A DNA stretch of 27,739 nucleotides, taken from positions 1 to 27,739 of the forward strand of contig CAYPHJ010000060.1 in NCBI GenBank assembly GCA_964410485.1. The letters are read 5' to 3'. The notes under the pieces are model-generated. The model saw only the letters and a program-made list of their open reading frames with translations. It did not search any database and was not told where the DNA came from. The position numbers and the translations under genes are program-made. The stretch is from CAYPHJ01 sp964410485 (GTDB lineage: Bacteria > Desulfobacterota > Binatia > UBA9968). Shown here in pieces: positions 1-6,748 of the stretch (position 1 is the stretch's first letter; every line of letters begins with the position of its first letter).

Positions 1-24
1 CTCTGTGGTGTAATTCCTTCTCCA

Positions 25-81
25 GAACGTCGAACGCCGAACCTCGAACTATTTTTTTCCATCCTCCATCTTCCATCCTCC
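25..81. repeat. short word-like tandem repeats (GAAC and CCATCCTCC words)
   Basis: Positions 25-49 consist of imperfect repeats of a CGAACNN unit (GAACGTCGAACGCCGAAC and on). After a T-run, 59-81 repeats CCATCCTCCATCTTCCATCC. Both blocks are intergenic, of low complexity but not simple microsatellites. Their function is unknown. Confidence 0.55.
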
Positions 82-218
82 TCCTCGCGCTTCGCGTGAT
101 AGACCCTTTGCGCCTTTGCGGGAGATATTCGTTTTGGTTGCGGCTCGGCCGCGCTAGGCTCTTCGTGCCTCCTTTGAAAATTGAACTTATGCAAAACTCA
201 GTCACCCGCTTGAAAAGA

Positions 219-273
219 AAATCCCCCGGTCCTGCGGCCCGCCCCCTTTGCAAAGGGGGCTATTGGGGGATTT
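219..273. repeat. nested palindromic repeat
   Basis: A perfect 20-bp palindrome, GCCCCCTTTGCAAAGGGGGC, lies at 241-260. It is enclosed by a second inverted pair, AAATCCCCC (219-227) and GGGGGATTT (265-273). The nested design resembles dispersed intergenic palindromes that I recall from many bacterial genomes. It lies beyond the 3' end of the hydrolase gene and could act in termination or RNA folding. Confidence 0.65.
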
Positions 274-449
274 GATCAGCGCTTGTTCCATCCTGCCGCC
301 GCCGTTCTGTGCCTGAGATCTCATTTTCATCATCTGTGGGCGAGCGTAAGATCATGAAACACTTCGTGGTGAAATCTTTGTTTCTTTGTTTGGGCGGCTT
401 CGCGGCTCCAGGAATCTCACAGCACCGTGGTCGCGGCGCACATTGCGGA

Positions 450-1586
450 TTACGCAGAAAGCTTTTGTTTCAGCCAGCGGGTGACAATTGCCTGCACTTC
501 GTCGTTCGCCACGCCCGGTTTGCGACCCATATGACCCGCATCAGCAAAGATGCGAGCGTCTTTTGGACTGCCATGTTCCAGCAGCAGATAGATGTCTTCC
601 ACGGGATGTTGGTCATCCAGTTTGCCGTTAATGCAAAGCAGTGGCGCGCAGGGTTGGTCGATGATTCCTTGCGCCACGAGCGACAGCCGCGGCGCGATTT
701 CGAGCACCTCTTCTAATGTCTTTACGCCGAAAATATACGAGCGCGCATCGAGCAGACTGGCGGGCCCCATCAGATACTGCGAAGCCCGCTCCGTCAGCGC
801 GGGCCGCAGCCACTCCGGTTGAAAGGTATAGTGGCAGCCAGCTCCCCAGTTGACGGCGCCGCGCAATCTCCCGACTTCGACGTGGGCCAGTTTGGTCGCC
901 CAATAACCGCCGAAGCTTGCACCCATCACGGCAATCCGCTTGCCGTCGATATCGTGCCGGCCTTCGAGGTGATCGAGGGCGGCGGAGAAGGTTCGCTCCG
1001 CTGCCGGATCTTGGCCCAAGCAAGGATTTTCTCCGGCGCCCGGCATATCGATTGTAAACGTGGCCAGGCCTTCTCTATGAAAATATTCACTGTTCGTCAT
1101 GCGATCCTCTTTCCAACCATCCACGCCTCCCCAGTGCATGACCACCGGTGGCCGCGTTGCCCCGCGAGGAACCTGCAGATACCCGACCACTTTCTTCTGT
1201 CCAAACGGAATTTCCACGCGCTCGAGCGGCGGATCCAGGTAGGGCGCGGCTTTGAGAAAGGTTCTAAGCACCCCTTTATAACAGTTCATCTTCTCCTGGC
1301 TGCTCGGCACAGGGTATCTGCCAATCCGGTAGTATTCATATGCCTGGTAATAGGTCTTACCGGCATCCTGAAACTTCCCCTCGCGCTCCTGCGTTTCGGC
1401 GAGAGCTTCGTATTTGCGTCCGAGCGCCCCCCATTCGCGCCCCCACAAATCCACATCGAGACTGGTCAACCGTGGCAGCAACGCCTCAACTTCCTTTCGC
1501 TCAACGCGTTCAAAGGGATTGATTCTGCCCGCGCGACGCAAAATATCCGCTTTAACTTCGTCCAGCCCGCGGCTCTTGGCTTCCAT
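450..1586 (-). CDS. alpha/beta hydrolase with N-terminal helical cap (DHPON hydrolase / FrsA-like)
   Basis: 378-aa cytoplasmic alpha/beta hydrolase. The nucleophile elbow is GASFGG at residues 222-227 (Ser224). The likely acid is Asp324 or Asp325 in GKLDDQHP and the likely base is His352 in DAGHMG. Residues 30-115 form a helical segment ahead of the core, as in the family of 2,6-dihydroxypseudooxynicotine hydrolase and FrsA-type esterases, which cleave C-C or ester bonds. No signal peptide is visible. The start is supported by AAGGAG ten bases upstream. It is the last gene on the minus strand after the transporter operon, separated from the small membrane gene by about 220 bp in which I found no clear promoter. 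A role in processing the imported substrate is possible but is inference. The substrate cannot be told from sequence. Confidence 0.85.
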   Translation of the reverse strand: MEAKSRGLDEVKADILRRAGRINPFERVERKEVEALLPRLTSLDVDLWGREWGALGRKYEALAETQEREGKFQDAGKTYYQAYEYYRIGRYPVPSSQEKMNCYKGVLRTFLKAAPYLDPPLERVEIPFGQKKVVGYLQVPRGATRPPVVMHWGGVDGWKEDRMTNSEYFHREGLATFTIDMPGAGENPCLGQDPAAERTFSAALDHLEGRHDIDGKRIAVMGASFGGYWATKLAHVEVGRLRGAVNWGAGCHYTFQPEWLRPALTERASQYLMGPASLLDARSYIFGVKTLEEVLEIAPRLSLVAQGIIDQPCAPLLCINGKLDDQHPVEDIYLLLEHGSPKDARIFADAGHMGRKPGVANDEVQAIVTRWLKQKLSA

Positions 1587-1805
1587 CCTGGCGTGGCTCC
1601 TTGTTGTGTTGGCGTTAAATCCTGCTTATGACCGACCCCTGTTACAACGAGCTGTTGCGATGATCCGTGCAGTCACTCATCGATTAGCAGAAAGGGAGTT
1701 CTTAAAGCAACCGCTGCCGCAGTGCGTGGTTGAGTTTCACTTGTTATCGGTTTCTGCTGTGAGCATCGTTGTTTCAACCTGTCGATGCCCGTGTCACTGC
1801 TGCCC

Positions 1806-2006
1806 TCACGTGTCGCGTTCGCCACTCGTGCCGGCATAGTCGAAAATGCCATAGAGCGCTGCCAGCAAACCAACGATAGATGACAAATGAGCCAAAAAGC
1901 TCAGCGCGAATCCGGGCTCGATCACCCTGAGCACCATCAGGAAGGGAAGTAAAAAGCCTGCAAGCAGGAGCACCACACCGATTGCGATGATCGTCAAAGA
2001 ACTCAT
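1806..2006 (-). CDS. small two-helix membrane protein
   Basis: 66-aa protein with two hydrophobic segments, about residues 4-26 and 36-56, and a short polar tail (GTSGERDT). It starts 12 bases after the stop of the dppF-like gene. AGGG sits nine bases before its ATG, partly inside the preceding stop region, so it is probably co-transcribed and perhaps translationally coupled. I recognise no family. It resembles small hypothetical inner-membrane proteins. Its position suggests an accessory role with the ABC transporter, which is inference only. Confidence 0.6.
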   Translation of the reverse strand: MSSLTIIAIGVVLLLAGFLLPFLMVLRVIEPGFALSFLAHLSSIVGLLAALYGIFDYAGTSGERDT

Positions 2007-2018
2007 CTCGCGTCGCCC

Positions 2019-3044
2019 TTAGCGGTAAAGCCAACACAGAACTTGATGCCCCGCCTTTGGCTCGAAATAAGGTGGATTTTCGATGTCGCACAGCCCCTGC
2101 ATGAAATCCGGACAGCGCGGGTGAAATCGGCAGGCCGACGGAGGCTGCAAAAGGCTTGGCGGTTCGCCGGGCGGGAGATCCTTGAACCTCGTAGCATTAT
2201 CCGGATCGGGATCCGAAATCGCTGCGAGCAGCGCCCGGGTATATGGATGGAGCGGGTTTTGGATGAGCTCGTCAACTTCGGCCTTCTCGATGATCTTGGC
2301 CGCATACATGACAAAGATGCGCTTGCAAAAATGCCGCACCGAAGAGAGGTCGTGGGTAATGTAAAGAACTCCGAGATTGTGCGCGCGTTGCAAACCGTGC
2401 AACAATTCCAATATCTCCACCCGCACGGAAGCATCGAGCATCGACACGGGTTCATCCGCTACCAAAAGCTTGGGGCGCAGGATCATGGCCCTGGCGATCA
2501 CCACGCGTTGTTGCTGTCCGCCGCTCAGCATGTGCGGAAACTTCGACAGAAAATCATCAACCGGCGTGAGCCTGACCTCCTCCAACACGTCGCGGATACG
2601 CTGCGCTCGCGCGCTCTTGCTGCCCAATCCATTGACGATCAGAGGCTCTTCCAGGATGCGCCGCACGTTCATGAATGGAGCCAGCGCCCCGTAGGGGTCT
2701 TGCTGCACGTAGCCCACCTGCGAGCGGTACGCCCGCATGTCAAGCGCATTTAGCTCCGCCAGGCTCTTACCGTCGAAGATCACCTTCCCGGCGGCTGGTC
2801 GGTGCAGTCCGAGAATCGTCTTTGCCAGGCTACTCTTGCCACAGCCACTCTCGCCAACGACGGCAACGGCTTCGCCGCGGTGGAGATCGAAACTCACATC
2901 GTCCACCGCGCGCACAACTCCTGCCCGGGCAAATACCCAGCGGCGCAACTCAAACTCCGTACGCAGGTTTCTCACCGACAACAGCACATCCTCAGCAATC
3001 ATGTTTGCGTCTTGTCGGGGCTGATTGACGACTTCTGACTTCAT
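2019..3044 (-). CDS. peptide/nickel-type ABC transporter ATPase, DppF/OppF-like
   Basis: 341-aa nucleotide-binding subunit that powers uptake with DppD. Visible motifs are Walker A GESGCGKS (64-71), a Q-loop in YVQQDP (112-117), signature LSGGQQQR (173-180), Walker B LLVADEP (193-199) and H-loop ITHD (229-232). A C-terminal oligopeptide-transporter domain begins at NPLHPYTRA (263-271) and carries the cysteine cluster CRFHPRCP (305-312), Cys319 and Cys337, typical of OppD/DppD/DppF proteins. An in-frame extension upstream to 3251 is open but runs through an intergenic hairpin repeat and part of the dppD 3' end. I therefore chose ATG 3044, which has AGGTGA just before it. Cytoplasmic face of the inner membrane. 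The exact substrate (peptide, nickel, sugar) is not determinable. Confidence 0.93.
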   Translation of the reverse strand: MKSEVVNQPRQDANMIAEDVLLSVRNLRTEFELRRWVFARAGVVRAVDDVSFDLHRGEAVAVVGESGCGKSSLAKTILGLHRPAAGKVIFDGKSLAELNALDMRAYRSQVGYVQQDPYGALAPFMNVRRILEEPLIVNGLGSKSARAQRIRDVLEEVRLTPVDDFLSKFPHMLSGGQQQRVVIARAMILRPKLLVADEPVSMLDASVRVEILELLHGLQRAHNLGVLYITHDLSSVRHFCKRIFVMYAAKIIEKAEVDELIQNPLHPYTRALLAAISDPDPDNATRFKDLPPGEPPSLLQPPSACRFHPRCPDFMQGLCDIENPPYFEPKAGHQVLCWLYR

Positions 3045-3059
3045 ATCACCTGTCGAACT

Positions 3060-3138
3060 TGGAGTAATGGAGTGGTGGAGTATTGGGGTGGTGCGAATTA
3101 AAACCAGTACTCCATTGCTCCACCACTCCAATACTCCA
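3060..3138. repeat. hairpin repeat of TGGAGT words between dppD and dppF
   Basis: 21-nt arms at 3060-3080 and 3118-3138 are complementary apart from one A-A mismatch. Each is built of TGGAGT/GGAG words (left arm begins TGGAGTAATGGAGTGG). The 37-nt loop carries further copies of the same words. The element fills the 103-bp space between the two ATPase genes. As an RNA hairpin it could attenuate transcription or stabilise the upstream mRNA. A related element lies at 21971-22016. Confidence 0.75.
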
Positions 3139-3147
3139 TCTATTTTA

Positions 3148-4152
3148 TTATTTATCGTACAGCCAGCAGCGCACGCGGCGACGGTCGGCGGTTTTGAGCA
3201 GCGGAGGTTCCTTGTCGCAGCGCTCGAACCGCAAAGGACAACGCGGGGCAAAACGACATCCCTGTATGGGGTTAATCAAACTCGGCGGCTCGCCCGGTAT
3301 AAATTCTAGCTTCTTGTTATCTCGCAACCGCGGGACGCTGGCCATGAGTTTCTGCGAGTATGGATGCAGCGGTTCGCCAAAGAACCCCCTGGCCGGGCTC
3401 AATTCCACCACACGTCCGGCATACATGACCGCCACGTCGTCGGCTAGCTCACTGGAGGTTGCAACATCGTGGGTGATGAGGATGAAACTGGTCTTGAGAT
3501 CGCCTCGAATCTGCTTGAGCACGTTCATGATGTTGGCCTGGGTCAGCACGTCCAGAGCCGAGGTCGGTTCATCGAGAATGACCAGTTGCGGATCGGTCAC
3601 CAGCGCCATCGCCAGTGCGGCCCGTTGTCGCATCCCACCGCTCAACTCAAAAGGGTAACGCCTGAGAAAATCCGCCGGCAGCCCGACACGTTGGAGCATC
3701 TCTTGCGCCAGCTGCCAGGCTGGCTCCCGTGCTAAACCGCGATGAACCAGTAGAGGCTCAGCCACTTGATCTCCGATTCTAACCACCGGATTGAGCGCGT
3801 TCATCGCTGCCTGCGGCACAAACGACATCTTCACCCACCTGACCTGGCGCCTGAAGCGCTCATCGTCCAGGGCCATGATATCGATATCATCGAGCCACAC
3901 CCGCCCACTGTAAGTGTGAACGTTGCGCGGCAGCAGACGCAAAAGGGAACGGGCCAACGAACTCTTGCCACAGCCAGATTCCCCGAGAATAACCATAGAA
4001 CGATTGCGCCCCAGCTCGAGGCCCACGCCATCAACGGCGCGCAGCACTCCCCTGGTAGTGCTAAAATACAGCCGCAGGTCCTCAACCCGGAGAAGTGTGT
4101 CCAGACCAGCGCCGAGCCGAGATTCTTCCAGGCTACCAGAGACCGTAGCCAT
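3148..4152 (-). CDS. peptide/nickel-type ABC transporter ATPase, DppD/OppD-like
   Basis: 334-aa partner ATPase. Motifs: Walker A GESGCGKS (57-64), Q-loop at Gln114 in FVPQAAMNALNP, signature LSGGMRQR (170-177), Walker B VILDEP (191-196), D-loop SALD (198-201) and H-loop His228 in ITHD. The C-terminal domain starts at PLHPYSQ (261-267) and has the cysteine cluster Cys299, Cys305, Cys312 and Cys329, which in characterised relatives can hold an iron-sulfur cluster. It begins six bases after the dppC stop, so the genes are certainly co-transcribed. It shares the family-typical GEPPSL segment with its paralogue DppF but is clearly a distinct gene. Confidence 0.93.
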   Translation of the reverse strand: MATVSGSLEESRLGAGLDTLLRVEDLRLYFSTTRGVLRAVDGVGLELGRNRSMVILGESGCGKSSLARSLLRLLPRNVHTYSGRVWLDDIDIMALDDERFRRQVRWVKMSFVPQAAMNALNPVVRIGDQVAEPLLVHRGLAREPAWQLAQEMLQRVGLPADFLRRYPFELSGGMRQRAALAMALVTDPQLVILDEPTSALDVLTQANIMNVLKQIRGDLKTSFILITHDVATSSELADDVAVMYAGRVVELSPARGFFGEPLHPYSQKLMASVPRLRDNKKLEFIPGEPPSLINPIQGCRFAPRCPLRFERCDKEPPLLKTADRRRVRCWLYDK

Positions 4153-4158
4153 ATGCTC

Positions 4159-5511
4159 TCACACCGTCCTTAGCCTTGGATTGAAAATCCGGTCCAGCGC
4201 AAAGCCCACGAGCGCAAATCCCGCGCCCGTTAGAATCAACAGCACCGATGGCGCCAACACCCAGTAGTAATAGCCCTTGTACAGCGCTCCGTTCACATAG
4301 GCGTCGTTCACCACTTTACCCCAAGTCGGGAGAACCGGGTCCCCGAGGCCCAAGACGGCGAGACCCGCCTCCAAAAACACGAAGGAAGGGATTAATGTGA
4401 CAAACTGGGGGATCAGCACAGGCACCACGCGCGGGATCATGTAGCGAAAAATGATGCGAAAATTCCCCGTCCCATAGGTTCTCGCAGCCTCGATAAAAGG
4501 AGCTTCCTTGACCTGCAAAAGAATGGACCGGTAAGTCTTGATGCCGAGGCTAAAGATGCTAAGCACAATGATTACTCCCAACATAACCCAGAGGCTGCGC
4601 GAATAAAAAATGCCGATCATGATCAGAATGGGCAACGTCGGCAATATGGCATTCACTTCAGTAATGCGCTGGATACCAGCGTCAACCCACCTGCCGAACC
4701 ATACGCCCACGGCTGCGATCAACAGAGTCGTGACCGTGGAGCCCAGGGCCGCGAAGAAGCCGAAGGCCAACGCAATGGGGGTACCCCACTGGAGCGCGAC
4801 CATGAGATCGCGCCGGCGATGGTCCGTACCCGCTAGACCATGAACTTGACCGTAAACAACTAGCTTGGCCTCGATATTGGACTCGGGCTCGAACAAAAGC
4901 CCTTCGATCCTGAGCTCGTATCGTCCCCTGAGCGGCACCGCCGCCTCGATATCCGCGGCAGCCTCGGGGCCGGCAAAAAGCGCAATTTCCGGCGGGATGC
5001 GCCCAAGTCGTTGCGACAAGTGACGATCCAGCGAAATGCTGTAACGCTCGAACGCGCGCACGCTGCGATCTCCCAGAGCGATGCGCCGCCCGTCAGGAGT
5101 CGCCCAGGCCATGGACACATAGGGCCGCCGCTCCTTGTATTCCGCGTTGAGAAACAAGTTGATCTCGCTGGGAAAACCGTCGTAGTGATAGGTGACCGGC
5201 AGGACAATTTCGACCGCTTGCAGTTCGCCAGCTAACCACCGCACCTCTTTAATCGCACCGCCCTCCGTACTGACGACGGTGGTTGTCGGTAGCCGCGCTC
5301 GCGAAAACCAGTTCACCCAGCTTGGCCGCGCGTTTCGCGGATTTTCGATCCACATGTCCTCGCCGCCGCGCCACAAGCTAATCCCTTCGCTATAGGGAAT
5401 CGTGACGATGGTATAGAGCGACAGGACAAGGAGTGCCGCGATAATCGCCAAGCCCATAATCGCGGAGGGATAGTGCCCGAACTCTTTGAGAGTTTCCCTG
5501 AGCGCGCTCAT
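4159..5511 (-). CDS. ABC transporter permease, DppC-like, with large extracytoplasmic insertion
   Basis: 450-aa inner-membrane permease, against about 280-310 aa for ordinary DppC. TM1 lies at about residues 17-38. Residues 40-228 are then polar, with a beta-rich look, and should lie outside the membrane. The canonical permease core follows: GTDHRRRDLMVAL (228-240), further TM segments and an EAA loop, EAARTYGTGNFRIIFRYMIP (341-360), which contacts the ATPase. The open frame extends further upstream to 5724, but the ATG at 5511 overlaps the dppB stop as ATGA, the usual coupled start. The insertion may dock the unusual binding protein encoded upstream; that is inference. Confidence 0.9.
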   Translation of the reverse strand: MSALRETLKEFGHYPSAIMGLAIIAALLVLSLYTIVTIPYSEGISLWRGGEDMWIENPRNARPSWVNWFSRARLPTTTVVSTEGGAIKEVRWLAGELQAVEIVLPVTYHYDGFPSEINLFLNAEYKERRPYVSMAWATPDGRRIALGDRSVRAFERYSISLDRHLSQRLGRIPPEIALFAGPEAAADIEAAVPLRGRYELRIEGLLFEPESNIEAKLVVYGQVHGLAGTDHRRRDLMVALQWGTPIALAFGFFAALGSTVTTLLIAAVGVWFGRWVDAGIQRITEVNAILPTLPILIMIGIFYSRSLWVMLGVIIVLSIFSLGIKTYRSILLQVKEAPFIEAARTYGTGNFRIIFRYMIPRVVPVLIPQFVTLIPSFVFLEAGLAVLGLGDPVLPTWGKVVNDAYVNGALYKGYYYWVLAPSVLLILTGAGFALVGFALDRIFNPRLRTV

Positions 5512-6584
5512 TGGCCTGTAACCGCTCCTCCGCCAATTTTGACGCGGGGATCCACCAGCGCGTAGATCACATCCAATAAAAACACTGTAAGCGCGAGCAG
5601 ATAAGCGTAAATCACCACCGAACCAATAATGACGGGAGTATCGAACTGACCCGCGGCTTGAAAAAGCAGCCTGCCCAGGCCCGGCCAGCCAAAAACTGTC
5701 TCGAGGATAATTGCGCCGCTCCAAAGCGAGATTAAAGTGAAAGCAAAGCTGGTGATAATGGGCGGTAAGGTCGGGCGCAGGATGTAGCGCCGCTCGATGG
5801 CGTTTGAAGGCAGGCCTTTGGCCTTGGCCACATCGACGTAGTCTTCGCTCGAATAAATAAGAAAAAAAGTGCGCCAGCTGAAAATGGAAATAAAAATCGA
5901 CCCGACCATGATTGCCGTCAGTGGCAAAACCATATGCCGGAGCACGCTCAAAGCATAGGCCAGCGCCGTCTCGGGAGGCGGGACTTCCACCATCCCGCCG
6001 AAAGGCAGCACCCGCAGCATCGAAGCAAAGATGAGGATCAGAAAAATTCCGTAGAACCAGGCTGGCGCCGCCGAAGTCGGCGCCAGCGCAACCACGGCTC
6101 GGTCCATGAAACTGCCGTAGCGCCGCGACAAGAAAAGCCCCGCTATGATAGCCGCAAAAAAAAGCATCAGATTGGCTGTGCCGAAGAGCAACAATGTGGC
6201 CGGCAGGCGCTCCAGGATAATCGCCCGCACCTGTCTAGAGCCCGTGTCGCTGATCAGTCGTTCAGCGCGTCCCAGGGAAAGTGTCAGAGCATCGGCCAGG
6301 TAATTGAAACTGCGCCGGAGAAAGGGTCGGTCCAAACCGAGGCGTTGTTCTTCCAACCGGATGCGTTCGTCAACAATGCGACGCATTTCTTCCGCTGGTA
6401 AGAGTCTGAGATCGCGATCGGCCATGATGGCAGACCCAACTTGCTCACGAATCTGCGCTCGCCGGATACCATCGACATAGCCGCCCATATTGGCGATAAG
6501 GATCGCAATGTAAACGCCGATGACCACCGTCACGAAGACGGAGAGGCCACGAATAAAAACATAGCGCAGAGTTCTACCGAGCAT
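5508..6584 (-). CDS. ABC transporter permease, DppB-like
   Basis: 358-aa inner-membrane subunit. TM1 is at about 10-32. A polar, partly helical stretch (about 40-120) contains RLGLDRPFLRR (81-91), the family's RxGLDxP-type motif before the permease core. The remaining TM segments follow, with an EAA loop near YVDVAKAKGLPSNAIERRYI. It forms the channel with DppC and is coupled to it through a 4-bp ATGA overlap. It is somewhat longer than E. coli DppB (about 339 aa). The binding-protein gene lies 164 bp upstream, separated by a hairpin repeat. Confidence 0.92.
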   Translation of the reverse strand: MLGRTLRYVFIRGLSVFVTVVIGVYIAILIANMGGYVDGIRRAQIREQVGSAIMADRDLRLLPAEEMRRIVDERIRLEEQRLGLDRPFLRRSFNYLADALTLSLGRAERLISDTGSRQVRAIILERLPATLLLFGTANLMLFFAAIIAGLFLSRRYGSFMDRAVVALAPTSAAPAWFYGIFLILIFASMLRVLPFGGMVEVPPPETALAYALSVLRHMVLPLTAIMVGSIFISIFSWRTFFLIYSSEDYVDVAKAKGLPSNAIERRYILRPTLPPIITSFAFTLISLWSGAIILETVFGWPGLGRLLFQAAGQFDTPVIIGSVVIYAYLLALTVFLLDVIYALVDPRVKIGGGAVTGQ

Positions 6585-6678
6585 GGGAGCTAAATCTGTG
6601 TAACTTCCTTCTCAAAGAAAAATTTTCCTCGTTCGCAAATCTTTCCCGCAAACGTTGCCGGGGGACAACTATCTCTCC

Positions 6679-6707
6679 GTCGTGCCCGCGCACGCGGGCA
6701 TGCAGTG
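6679..6707. repeat. GC-rich hairpin repeat between binding protein and dppB
   Basis: TGCCCGC and GCGGGCA (within 6683-6700) form a 7-bp stem with a GCAC loop, preceded by TCCGTCG. The layout resembles the widespread CGTCATTCCCGCG...CGCGGGAA intergenic repeat class that I recall from many proteobacterial genomes. It lies just downstream of the binding-protein gene. Hairpins at this place in ABC operons often raise the level of binding-protein mRNA relative to permease mRNA. Confidence 0.6.
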
Positions 6708-6748
6708 CCCTTTTTGCGCCTAAAAAAATATCTTTGAGCCCACGGCAT

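Larger units (their letters stand above)
1..449. other. gene-free left end with word-like repeats
   Basis: I see no convincing gene before the end of the hydrolase at 450. The open frame starting at 309 on the plus strand is mostly antisense to that hydrolase. The stretch holds a run of GAAC words (25-49), a run of CCATC/CCTCC words (59-81), a CTTTGCG doublet (107-121) and a nested palindrome (219-273). These look like the debris of several intergenic repeat families. Confidence 0.6.

Noticed and set aside
819..1631. 270-aa plus-strand ORF over the hydrolase
   Set aside because: Antisense shadow of a clear alpha/beta hydrolase with intact motifs; no homology recognised.
3045..3251. N-terminal extension of the DppF ORF to 3251
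   Set aside because: The extension translates the intergenic hairpin repeat and part of the dppD 3' end; the family homology starts only after ATG 3044.
5512..5724. N-terminal extension of the DppC ORF to 5724
   Set aside because: It lies wholly inside dppB in another frame; the ATGA overlap at 5508-5511 is the natural start.
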